From NCBI GenBank assembly GCA_027066255.1, contig JAMOOA010000015.1, positions 1-18,265 of the forward strand: DNA of 18,265 nt. The letters run 5' to 3'. Below are positions 1-9,642 of this stretch, piece after piece. The notes beneath the pieces were generated by a model. That model was given only the letters and a program-made list of their open reading frames with translations, searched no databases and was not told where the DNA came from. Numbering within the stretch: the stretch's first letter is position 1; the number at the start of each line of letters is the position of its first letter. Made by a program: the position numbers and the translations under genes. This stretch comes from Candidatus Altimarinota bacterium (GTDB lineage: Bacteria; Patescibacteriota; Gracilibacteria; BD1-5; UBA6164).

Positions 1-2
1 CA

Positions 3-1496
3 TTATGTTTTTTTGTTGTCATTCTTTTGAAAGATTCAATAATATTTTTTTAAGATACTTTCACTATAATCCTCATCAAGCCTTCAGTAGAGTACTTTAT
101 CTTGAATGATCTGTAAATATGCTAAGTTTGTTGCATTTTGGCTCTCAATAGCATATTTTTTAAATAAAAGTATTTTTTTTATATATTCTTCCTGAGATAA
201 GAGATTTTCAGCATAGGCAAAAAAATAGAAATCTAAAGGCTCAATATCATTTTCTTTACAAAATTTTGATATCTCTCAGAAAGCATTTTTTATATTCTCT
301 TTATTAAATCTCTTTTGAAAAGATGTTTGTATATGTTCTTGCTTCCAAAAAGAGATAAGATATTTAAAAAAATCGATAAAATCAAGTTCTTTTACTTTAT
401 CAATAAGATCTAGGATTTGTAAGAAATCTATCTTCTCATGTTTGTGTATATGTTCAGGATTTGTAACAATCTCATGGATAAAGTCTTTGTCTTCAGTATA
501 TAAAAAATAAAGATCCTGGTATGAATCAATATCATATATTTTTACAAGTGCAGGGTCTCGAATAATTTTTCACTCAGGATCAATATAATAATCTTCTGAA
601 CAGAATTTCTCATTACCTTCATTTAAAGAGCACTTCTCACATACTTTAGAAAATACTTCTTTTTGAGAAATTCTATAGATTTCTCATAAACTAGAAAATG
701 TATCTATCTCTGATATATCTCACATGATTCAAGAATCTGAGAATCAGTGGAGATTTGAGCACATGGTTATTTTCGAATCTGCCCTGAAGTACGGTAAATT
801 TTGACATTTTGCTTCCAAGTAATCAAGTCATGCTCACTTTTCTTCGGTAAAAATCATAGATTCTTTTTCTTCTGCTACATTATTATAACCTCCAAATAAA
901 TATCCAGAATAATCACTTATAGATCAACCATAATTTGTTATATTCTTAATAGCTGAATTACATCATAAAACCTCGCAAAGCTCAAAGAACCTCTCGTATT
1001 CCTGGCTTGAGAAATAATTATTCAAAAGCTCTATAGAAACATTAAATCCTCTTCTTTTTAAATCTTTTGCGAAATCTATAACTCTATTAATAGAGTCTCA
1101 TCAGGATAGAAACTTGTAAACATTTTTTCTTATAGAAAAAATTCAAACATAAAAATTTAAATCAAACCCTCCTTCATCTTTCATCTTTTCAAAAATCTCT
1201 AGATGCTCTTCTTTTATTAACTGCCCTTTTTGAGAAAAATTTAATGACAATCAAGTTCATCTAAATTTATCATAAATATGCTCCAAGAATTTAGTTATAT
1301 CAGGATGCGTAAAAGTATCTCATAATCAAGCTAAATCTATACAGAGGAGCTCATCTATATTTTTGTATAAAAAATCTGTTATTTTATAAAAGTCTTCTTC
1401 TTTCATAAAATATTTTTCTTCTAAGTCTTTATTTATACAAGACTTGCACTTTAGAGTACAAAAGGAAGATAGCTCTAACTCTATTGGATACTTCAT
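3..1496 (-). CDS. Radical SAM protein with SPASM-like C-terminal cysteines (third radical SAM enzyme of the hxs operon)
   Basis: Reads 497 aa with TGA as glycine and ends in TAA. The N-terminus carries the radical SAM cluster motif C-x3-C-x2-C (C13, C17, C20), followed by G-L-G-D near residue 57, the usual SAM-binding glycine region. A later cysteine group (C246, then C286, C289 and C299 in a CEKC...C pattern) looks like a SPASM or twitch auxiliary iron-sulfur site. About 200 residues after that are not recognised. It starts 3 bp after the stop of the 254-aa gene, so it is co-transcribed with the hxs genes. Its TAA overlaps an ATG at the window edge (TAATG), so another gene follows. Radical SAM/SPASM membership is well supported. 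A role in modifying HxsA or another peptide is inferred from context only. Confidence 0.85.
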
Positions 1497-1499
1497 AGC

Positions 1500-2264
1500 T
1501 TAGATAGATTCTTTACACTCTGATCTTTCTTTTATCTCATTATTTACAAGTTTCTGAAAAAACACTTTGTATGCTTCGTGATCAATCTTGCTTTCTCAAT
1601 CAATACCTTTAAGAAATGATATAATTTCTTGTTTCGTAATCTTTCATGAATAATATTTCAGAATAGTAGCCAAAAATTTTGTATCAAAATCTGTGTAACA
1701 GATTTTATATGTCCCTTTTCCAAAAGCTTCTAATTCACAATAATTATCTCATTGCGCCTCTTTTATAGATTTATCTGCAAATTCAATATTATCAAATTCA
1801 TAAAACTCTTTTATAAAGTTTTTTACGTTAATATCTCCTTCTATATTTTCACAAGCTTGAACAAGCCAAATAACTTTTTTTGCAGGGTCTCTATGAATAG
1901 TATCTCCATATTCTTCTCTACTTAGATTTACTAACCCTATACTTTTCTCATTTCTTGAATTGTATGAAAATGCTTCATTAAATTCTTTTACATCATTGAG
2001 AGTTGTAAATTCTTTAAGTACTTTTTCTGTTTCTTCAAGGGAGTTATATCTATCTCATTTTTTAAGGTCTTCTACGGAAATTATTTCTGGCTCTTTTTTT
2101 TCTTCTCCTAATGTAAGAGATGAATCACCGAGTATCAACACCTGTTCTCTTCATTGATTTCACACTCCTGAAAAATTTACCATTCATCAATAATATAGAA
2201 TCCCTAATATGGAACCAGCAAGAATAATTGTTCCTAGAAACAGGTAAGATATATGTAACTTCAT
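1500..2264 (-). CDS. Membrane-anchored protein of unknown function in the hxs operon
   Basis: Reads 254 aa. I do not recognise a family. Residues 5-25 form one hydrophobic segment rich in L, I and G, consistent with a signal anchor or signal peptide; there is no lipobox cysteine. The rest is hydrophilic and Glu/Lys-rich, with four scattered cysteines (in the contexts ACE, YCE, ICY and ECK) that could form disulfides if exported. It lies 9 bp after hxsC and 3 bp before the third radical SAM gene, so it belongs to the same transcription unit. Several TGA codons are read as glycine, including a TGA-TGA pair just after the hydrophobic segment. A role in export, anchoring or processing of the modified peptide is conceivable but not shown. 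Confidence 0.75.
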
Positions 2265-2273
2265 AAGAAATAA

Positions 2274-3164
2274 TTAAGAAATAATTCAAGGAAAACCAAA
2301 TTTATTAAAGGAAAGTTCAGAAATTCAGGAACATTTAGAATCAAATTCACACAGGTCACAACTATCTATTTTTGTATAGCCATCATTATACCCCTCTATT
2401 TTCTGGTCTAGAGTATCATATATTTTTTGTTTTTCAATATATTTATTACTCTCTGCGTACTCTCTCAATTTAGATGAGAGTACACAATGTGGAAATCATT
2501 GCAATACAAAGTCTTTGTGACTCTTATCTTCTATAAGTTTCACTATCTCTTTTAAAGATGCGATTGCCTTGTCGTAAGGAATTAAGTATGTATCATTTAA
2601 AACAAGACCTTCACTTGCAGGATATGTAATCATTATTCTCTTAATAGGAAAGTACAAAAGGAGTTTTATAAGCTTGTACATATGTTTATAATTATAGCTA
2701 CAAACTACAGTGTTAGTATCAAGCATAAAGTCTCTCAGCCTCTCTTTCCTTATCTTAGAGACATTAGCCATAGTTTTATATATAGAGTCGAAACTTCATT
2801 TTTTCTTTGTAATCATATCAGAGATGGGACCAATCCCGTGTACCGAAAGAATCATTCATGTAAGTCATAATGAAACAAGATTCTCAAGATAGGTGTATTT
2901 ATCTGTTTTAAATCAATTTGTATGAATAAGTATAAATTCATACCCTAATTTCTTTGAAAAGTCTATATAGTATAACAGATTACTATCTAGAGTCGGTTCT
3001 CCTCATGAAAATATTACGTGATTACATCCTTCCTTTTTTGCTTGCTTTAAAGTGAATGTAATGTCTTCTTTTGAAAGATTTTTTTCTTTATAAAGATCAT
3101 TTTCAAAACAAAAACTACATTTATAGTTGCAAATATACGAGAGAAATATTTCTATAGACTTCAT
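2274..3164 (-). CDS. hxsC: HxsC-like radical SAM protein of the His-Xaa-Ser system
   Basis: Reads 296 aa. The radical SAM motif C-x3-C-x2-C is at C12, C16 and C19. G54, encoded by TGA, opens the conserved G-G-E-P-T motif that contacts SAM. A central barrel region follows with H-T-N-G and S-V-H-G segments, as in short radical SAM maturases. The C-terminus has a proline-histidine-cysteine segment and later C-D-L-C and K-C-S-G, likely ligands of an auxiliary cluster. The length fits a radical SAM protein without a long extra domain. It starts 10 bp after hxsA, and its position beside a His-X-Ser precursor and HxsB identifies it as the second maturase of the HxsB/HxsC pair. Assignment to HxsC rests on motifs and context. 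Radical SAM chemistry is near certain; the exact reaction is not known from sequence. Confidence 0.8.
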
Positions 3165-3174
3165 TGGTTTTTTA

Positions 3175-3540
3175 TTACCATCGACTTCCATGACTTCCAT
3201 GACTTCCATGACTTCCATGACTTCCATGACTTCCGTGTCAGGTCATACTTTTATTTATAGCAGAACTTCCACTGTAATGTCCATTTATTATTCAACTTAC
3301 ATGTGCACAGGAAGAGTTATTCGTTACACGTACTGTAACTTTATCTATCAACTTAGGTCATATAGAGGAGGTTCCTGACAAATGAGCTGCAGACACGTTA
3401 TCTACGGCACCGAGTAATAGACTCCCAGCAGCAATACCTAAAGCATTTTTTTTGCTTATTTTTCAACTCTCATCGGTTAAAAATCACTTTAATTTTTTAC
3501 GAAACTTGGGAATCTTTCATTTCTTAAGAGATGAACTCAT
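3175..3540 (-). CDS. hxsA: His-Xaa-Ser repeat precursor HxsA
   Basis: Reads 121 aa with six TGA glycines and ends in TAA. Residues 1-32 are basic and Ser/Lys-rich. Residues 33-52 form a Gly/Ala/Leu hydrophobic stretch ending A-A-H, resembling a signal or leader segment. Nine His-X-Ser triplets follow: H-L-S at 53, H-V-S at 80, H-Y-S at 88, and six tandem H-G-S at 102-119, then R-W at the C-terminus. This matches the hallmark of HxsA, the presumed substrate of HxsB and HxsC. It lies between the two maturase genes, 22 bp after hxsB and 10 bp before hxsC. A lone cysteine (C78) precedes the second triplet. The chemical modification in this family is not something I can state from sequence. Confidence 0.87.
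3184..3237 (-). repeat. Six tandem 9-bp repeats encoding His-Gly-Ser
   Basis: The unit CATGGAAGT on the minus strand repeats six times without interruption; the only change is CAC for CAT in the first histidine codon. The near identity at DNA level suggests recent expansion by slippage, so copy number probably varies between strains. In a wrong frame it reads Met-Glu-Val repeats, an artefact. Confidence 0.95.
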
Positions 3541-3562
3541 ATGATATTTTTATATAAATAAA

Positions 3563-5038
3563 TTATAGCCCTATCCATGATTTGAGAATCTTTGCATCTT
3601 CTGGATTATTCCTAAGTTTATCAAAAATGTAATCCAGTACTGCTATCTGCATATCAATTTTCTTGTCCTTTACTAAAGGAACATAAAGGTTTCCTGTAGT
3701 TTTAAAATTATGGATAATATCTACTCAAATATATGGCTTATATACATGATCATTATATCCGGGAAGTCCATCAAGACAAGTCGACTGAACAGCTATTTTC
3801 GTAACTTCGGCATTCATTATAGCTTCGTATGTTTCTTTTCATGTATCTTTCATATCTGTCATAAGAAAATCCTCTATCCCCATTCTTCCTAACATACGAG
3901 ACTCGTCTGATGCATACACCTTTCCGTCATAATTGTAAGCAAGGCATCCAATAGCTATACCACTCGGGCTTCGTATATCCATAAAAGACGGATCTTCTGG
4001 TGCAAATATCTTTTGAAGGTATACCGATGTAAGTTGCTCTCTAAAGAAGGTTCCTTTTTTATTAATCTCAATAATATAATCCATAGATTTTTTATAAAAA
4101 TCTATCCATTCTTGCTCACTGTATGAGAGTTTTTCCAGTTCAGAAGCTGCAAATCAATAAGGATTGAGCCATCTTAAAAATATCCCTTCCATTCACAAGT
4201 CACAATATGTATCTATAACTTCCTTATAGGCAGGAAGAGTTTTCTTTGTAATAGTAAGAAGAGCTCCTCCTATTCTTAGTGGCTTTCATTTTTCATCATG
4301 TAATCCTGCTTCTATATATCTTTCGTTAATTCTCTTAATCCAATATATTACCTTCTTGTAGCTATTCCCTTCTGTATAAGTTCTATTGTAATTATGAACT
4401 TCTTCATTCCCGTCAAGAGATGTAGACATTCCAACTTTATGATCTATCAGAAAGTTTAATTTTTCTTCATCCATAGATACAAGGTTTGTGACAAGAGCAA
4501 AACTTAGTTGTTTTTTCAAATGTCCTGCCTTTATTTCTGCATATTCAACAACATGTTTTACTACATCCCAATTCACGAGAGATTCTCCTCATTGAAATTC
4601 AATCGTTATATTTATAGAGGATGTATAAAAGATAGTATCTACAACCTTTGTTGCTGTTTCTTTAGTCATATCAAATTCTTTCGCAGACATGGGAGCAACT
4701 GCTGCATGACAGTACTGACACTTATGATTACATCTAAGAGTTGTTATAATCATATGAAGACTTGGTCCGTAAGCGAGAAATTTATGCTTGTTTGCATACG
4801 CTAAGGCGAGTGTTTTTTCATAATTAGGCCCCTTAAAGAAACTTTTTCTATTTAATTCTTGATGTTTTTCGGATTTCTTATCAAGAATATTATGCGTAAA
4901 TGAATCAAACTCTTCACAGGTAAGAATGGAGAATTCTCCAATATCATTGGTGATAAGATAGTCCTTCTTTCCTAGTTTTTTGAATCGAAAAAACCCTATA
5001 GCATCTGTTGAGACCGATTTGATAGAAGTTATGTCCAT
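3563..5038 (-). CDS. hxsB: HxsB-like radical SAM maturase of the His-Xaa-Ser system
   Basis: Reads 491 aa. The N-terminal 90 residues contain F-R-F...Y-L-I-T-N-D-I-G-E-F followed by an E-E-F segment, a peptide-binding-like lead-in typical of HxsB. The radical SAM motif C-x3-C-x2-C is at C103, C107 and C110 within L-R-C-N-H-K-C-Q-Y-C. F-Q-G-G-E-S-L-V-N-W follows, its first Gly (150) encoded by TGA. The C-terminal third has G-C-L-A-Y-N-Y-D-G and D-E-S-R-M-L, typical of the SPASM-bearing part of the family. Only one later cysteine (in S-T-C-L-D-G) is visible where a cysteine cluster is expected. It follows the 65-aa gene and precedes hxsA by 22 bp. It would perform radical chemistry on HxsA, probably together with HxsC. 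Confidence 0.85.
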
Positions 5039-5075
5039 AATAAATATTTTCTTAAATTAATAGTATAAACCACTC

Positions 5076-5273
5076 TTATGTTTCAGCGGTTAATGAAAGG
5101 CAGTAGTTCATAAATTCAAGAAATATTTCTTGTCCTTGTCTTTCCTCTTCATGTATTATAAGTTCTCATTTCTTATATTCTATTTTTGAGACCTCTGAAT
5201 AATCCTCTATAGCTCGTTTTAGGAGAGCGATTTCATATATCTCTGAGTCTATTGTATATTTTTGCATTTTCAT
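5076..5273 (-). CDS. Small acidic protein of unknown function between hxsD and hxsB
   Basis: Reads 65 aa from ATG at 5273; a second ATG two codons on (5267) is an equally good start. There is no hydrophobic segment. The sequence has a short beta/alpha pattern with Y-T-I-D-S near the start, a helical A-L-L-K-R-A-I-E-D-Y, then I-E-Y-K-K-G-E and a final F-L-E-F-M-N-Y-C-L-S-L. The Phe-x-Asn-Tyr ending resembles small HxsD-like or peptide-recognition proteins I associate with radical SAM loci, but this is only a resemblance. It starts 6 bp after the hxsD stop and ends 37 bp before hxsB. It is a candidate recognition partner for a maturase, by inference. Confidence 0.7.
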
Positions 5274-5279
5274 AAAATA

Positions 5280-5852
5280 TTATTTTTTCTTAAATTTTTT
5301 CTTTGCATCTTTTATTGCATCTGGATCAATGGAAATTTTTGTATTCTTCGATTCTGCCTGAGTTTCCTCTTGTATTTCTTTGAGAATATTTTCTATTTCT
5401 TCTTCATCTATCTTTAGGTCAGGATCGTTTTCTATCTCTTTTAGTATTTCATCAATGTCTTTATCAAAGTCTATTTGATTTTGCTCCCCATTTTCTCCTG
5501 AGTTATCTGTATCCATAGAAACAAAATTCCCTTTATCCAAAGCACTAGAAAGAGCTGTGGTTACTATTTGTTCTCTAATAACTCTATTATCCTTTTCAAG
5601 CTTATCCCTAAGGTATACATTAAGAAGCTCATCTGTAAAATCTCATACAATACTTTTAGGAGTATCTTTCACTCCCTCTTTCACCGTAAATTGTAGGACT
5701 ATATTTTTATCCTTATTATGTTTGAATAGGAAGTACCCTTTATCTAAAAAATTGTATGCTGCCTTGAGTATAATATCTTTACTGAAAACCTGAGTATCTA
5801 TAGTAAGTTCAAACTGTTTACCCTCCACTATCTCTTTTAAAAATGAATCCAT
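5280..5852 (-). CDS. hxsD: HxsD-like protein with an acidic C-terminal extension
   Basis: Reads 190 aa. Residues 1-105 match the HxsD pattern: an early beta strand, I-L-K-A-A-Y-N-F near residue 30, a second strand pair with K-D-K-N-I-V-L-Q-F, then G(TGA, 70)-D-F-T-D-E-L-L-N-V-Y-L-R-D and R-V-I-R-E-Q-I. The E-L-L-N-x-Y-L-R core corresponds to the signature used to define the family (LLNDYxLRE). Residues 110-190 are an extra tail very rich in Asp and Glu with a Lys-rich end (K-K-F-K-K-K), probably partly coiled or disordered and not usual for HxsD. It is the first gene of the operon. Its biochemical role is unknown; a partner of the radical SAM maturases is likely. Confidence 0.78.
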
Positions 5853-6033
5853 AAAGGAAAATTATTATATAAAAACAGCATTATTATATAAAAAAAATAG
5901 AAAGCTCCAAATAAAAACCAGCCCCTTCTTCTTGATAATTTAAGTCTATATATTCTGATTATTTTAAAAGGAAAAAGATTGAAAAAAAGAAATATAATTA
6001 TACTATGGGTATATTATCATTCTATAAAAATAT
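5853..6033. promoter_or_regulatory. Divergent promoter region between hxsD and the pyrophosphatase gene
   Basis: The 181 bp between two divergent starts are AT-rich and hold no gene. On the hxs side, a 15-bp direct repeat (ATTATTATATAAAAA, plus strand) occurs at 5861-5875 and 5880-5894, 19 bp apart. Each copy contains a TATAAT on the minus strand, so they may be tandem -10 boxes or a regulator site. On the pyrophosphatase side there is TATAAT at 5993-5998 and a TTGAAA at 5979-5984, but spaced too closely to be a standard pair. I see no good Shine-Dalgarno on either side. Confidence 0.5.
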
Positions 6034-6960
6034 ATGAGAGAAATAAACGTTATATGACATAAAAACCCTGATACTGATTGTACTCTCTCTGCTATCATCA
6101 TGGCAGATTATTTAAAGAAGAAATGATATACAGCTACTCCATATATCCAATGAACACTCAACAAGGAAACTCTGTATTTAATAGAAAAATATGACATAGT
6201 TTCTCCCCAAATACATACATCCCTTCCTACCAGCATAGAAGTATGTCTTGTTGATCACAACGAAGCGTCCCAAGCTCCTGACAATCTCTCAGAGCTTAAT
6301 GTGACATGGGTAGTTGATCATCATAAAGTAAAGTTTGAAACAGTTCTCCCCCTCTATATGAGGTTTGAACCAATATGCTCAACTGCTTCCATACTTTACA
6401 AAATGTATAAAGAGTCCGGCTTTGAAATATCAGTGAAAATAGCTACTCTGATGCTTGCTTGTATTATGTCTGATAGTCTATTGTTCCGTTCCCCAACAAC
6501 AACAAAAGAGGATATAGAAATATCTAAGGAACTTCAGGAAATAACCTGAATAACTAATCTAGAGTCATTTGCAATGCCCATGTTTGATGCAAAGTCAGAC
6601 CTATGAGACCTTTCTGCGAAAGAAGTTGTTAAATATGATTACAAGGTATTTCAGATCGGAGATAAAAAATGTGGAGTCGGTACATTGGAAACAACAAATC
6701 CTGGTCACGCACTCTGAAGAAAGCGAGAGCTTCTGAGAGCAATGAGAGACATAAGGAATGAAAATAGTCTCGATTTTATCATGCTCTCTGTTGTTGATAT
6801 TCTTGAGGAGAAAAATACTACCCTCATTCTTGATGGAGAAGATACAAAGATTTTAGAAGACATATTTAATATATCCGTAAGTGGTAATCTTGCAGATTTA
6901 TGAAGAAGACTCTCTAGAAAAAAACAAATTGCCCCTGACTTAACTGCATATTTTCAATAA
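6034..6960 (+). CDS. ppaC: Family II (Mn-dependent) inorganic pyrophosphatase
   Basis: Reads 308 aa, the normal length for family II pyrophosphatases. It hydrolyses PPi to two phosphates in the cytoplasm. The N-terminal DHH domain has G-H-K-N-P-D-T-D (its Gly, codon 8, encoded by TGA), then V-D-H-N-E and V-V-D-H-H, which hold the metal-binding Asp and His residues. E-P-I-C-S-T-A-S and S-D-S-L-L-F-R-S-P-T follow. The C-terminal DHHA2 domain carries S-R-K-K-Q-I-A-P near the end, the Arg/Lys substrate-binding signature that separates this family from other DHH phosphoesterases. No regulatory CBS domains are present. The stop overlaps the start of the next gene (TAATG), indicating translational coupling. 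ATG at 6034 is chosen because the motif begins seven codons later. Confidence 0.93.
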
Positions 6961-7472
6961 TGAGTACGTCATCCCTCTGAGTCTACATCTGACGTTTTCA
7001 GCCATTTCACAATGGTCATGAAAAGATAGTTTCTCAAATGCTCAAGGACAATATTCAGAATATGATTATTATTGGTTCGACAGAAAATCAAGATGAGAGA
7101 AATATATTTTCTGCTGCTTGGAGAAGAGAATCGATCAAAAAAGCATTTCCAGATATAGATATAGAACTTCTCAGAGATACCCCTGATGATACAAAATGGA
7201 TTTTATCACTCAAGAAACTTCTAGAAAAATCAAACTCCAAAACATACAAGTTTTATTGTGGGGATAAAAAAAATGACTATGCGATACAGGTTATAGAGCA
7301 ACATAAGGGACTCTTTGAAAATGTACATATAGAAATAGTCGAGATCTCTCGAAAAATTCTCCCCATATCAGCAACGCAAATTCGAGAAGAGCTTGAGAAG
7401 TGATGAATAGATAACATAGAGGAGCTCGTTCCTGAAGAAGTTTACAGTCATATCAAAAAAAGAGAAGCTTAA
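6960..7472 (+). CDS. nadM: Nicotinamide-nucleotide adenylyltransferase, NadM type
   Basis: Reads 170 aa, the typical length of archaeal-type NadM. It joins NMN and ATP to give NAD+ and PPi. G-R-F-Q-P-F-H-N-G-H at the N-terminus is the nucleotidyltransferase signature with its HxGH-type catalytic motif; the Gly is a TGA codon (11), as is residue 7. The C-terminal I-S-A-T-Q-I-R-E-E-L is the second ATP-binding motif, and a tail with E-L-V-P-E-E-V follows as in NadM. R-R-E-S-I-K-K-A-F in the middle also fits. The gene overlaps the pyrophosphatase stop by one base, so PPi producer and PPi remover are made together. Adenylyltransferases with other substrates cannot be excluded, but NMN is the best fit. 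Confidence 0.85.
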
Positions 7473-7485
7473 GCTTCTCTTTTTT
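7455..7485. terminator. Bidirectional intrinsic terminator between nadM and atpC
   Basis: AGAGAAGCTT/AAGCTTCTCT is a perfect 10-bp palindrome flanked by an A run on the left and a T run on the right, so it works as a rho-independent hairpin on both strands. It overlaps the last codons and stop of nadM and serves the convergent ATP synthase operon. Confidence 0.88.
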
Positions 7486-7503
7486 ATTATTTATTATCTT
7501 GGG

Positions 7504-7935
7504 TTATCTTTTAATGTCATAGAGCTTCAACTGAGCAATAGATTTGAGGAGCATATCCTCTGCTTCTATAAACTTCTCCATATCAACTCTGTCTTTTGCA
7601 TCTTTGAACCTGTCCATGAGATCAAGAGCCTCTTGTTTCGCTCTTTCTGCTGTATTGATATCAAGGTCCTCGATATCAACGAGCATATCACTCATAACCT
7701 TTACTTCACTGTTACTAACTTCTACCACTCCACTTCCAATAGCAAAATCGTCACGAATATCCATACCATTTTCATCTTTGTAAATGAGGTACATCGTACT
7801 TGGTTTCACAGCTGTTATGAGTGGAGAATGATTATCAAGAATCGTAATCTCTCACATCTGTGTCATAATAGTTGCAGATACAACTGTATCCGAGTGGAAT
7901 GATTGTCCACCAAATGAGAGTATTTTTAGTTTCAT
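7504..7935 (-). CDS. atpC: F1 ATP synthase epsilon subunit
   Basis: Reads 143 aa, normal for epsilon. The N-terminal beta-sandwich shows V-V-S-A-T-I-M-T-Q-M-G-E-I-T-I-L-D-N-H-S-P-L, where the Gly of the conserved G-E-x-T-I-L-x-N-H motif is a TGA codon. A helical C-terminal part rich in Ala, Glu and Lys follows (A-E-R-A-K-Q-E-A), the movable hairpin that can inhibit hydrolysis. It sits on the central stalk with gamma. It is the last gene of the operon, separated from atpD by a 62-aa membrane protein instead of the usual direct contact, and is followed by a strong terminator. Confidence 0.92.
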
Positions 7936-7946
7936 AAATTAAATGC

Positions 7947-8135
7947 TTAAAAATTTTTATAATATTTTTTTTTTGATTCTTCTCTCATTTTTTCAATATC
8001 TTTATTAGTATATTTATCCTTACGGATAAGAAAAAACGTCACTATAAATAAGAAAAACAAGAAAGCTGTAGCTTTTGGAAACATTTCATAATCACGGTAA
8101 ATATGAGGTGCTGCTTGAACTTGTTCTATAAACAT
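7947..8135 (-). CDS. Small single-pass membrane protein between atpD and atpC
   Basis: Reads 62 aa from ATG at 8135. One hydrophobic helix spans about residues 23-38 (A-T-A-F-L-F-F-L-F-I-V-T-F-F-L), preceded by a Tyr/Glu-rich segment and followed by a highly basic tail (R-K-D-K-Y, then K-K-K-Y-Y-K). An in-frame ATG at 8192 exists, but the 19 extra codons run through a palindromic repeat (8168-8187), so the shorter start is preferred. It lies within the ATP synthase operon and ends 11 bp before atpC. I do not recognise a family. A part in assembly or anchoring of the ATP synthase is possible by position only. Confidence 0.65.
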   Translation of the reverse strand: MFIEQVQAAPHIYRDYEMFPKATAFLFFLFIVTFFLIRKDKYTNKDIEKMREESKKKYYKNF

Positions 8136-8167
8136 ATAGTTGAATATTAATTCATATTTTTCTGGAG

Positions 8168-8187
8168 ATTCCTGCATTCGCAGGAAT
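8168..8187. repeat. Palindromic element resembling dispersed ATTCC...GGAAT repeats
   Basis: ATTCCTGC and GCAGGAAT form an 8-bp perfect stem around a 4-nt loop, just after the atpD stop. The sequence resembles the common dispersed elements of the type TCATTCCyGCnnnnGCrGGAATC found in many bacteria. Only one copy is visible in this window. Confidence 0.6.
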
Positions 8188-8194
8188 GACATAA

Positions 8195-9613
<1,419 letters not shown>

Positions 9614-9642
9614 TATAAGAAATTATTAAATAAGTATTAAAA

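Noticed and set aside
3003..3227. ORF starting with Met-Glu-Val repeats fused to a radical SAM protein
   Set aside because: The repeat frame that makes sense is His-Gly-Ser at the end of hxsA, which then stops at 3175; hxsC starts at its own ATG at 3164. The Met-Glu-Val stretch is the same DNA read in another frame.
3184..3237. CRISPR-like repeat
   Set aside because: It is a 9-bp uninterrupted coding tandem repeat without spacers.
3127..3378. Plus-strand ORF with Met-Thr-Ser repeats
   Set aside because: It is the antisense of the HxsA repeat and has no family features.
6034..6960. TGA as tryptophan (code 4, Mycoplasma-like)
   Set aside because: Trp does not fit G-H-K-N-P-D-T-D, G-R-F-Q-P-F or the AtpD G-G-K motif, while Gly fits them all.
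8136..8192. Upstream start for the 62-aa protein
   Set aside because: The added 19 residues are encoded by a palindromic repeat element and lack relation to the rest of the protein.
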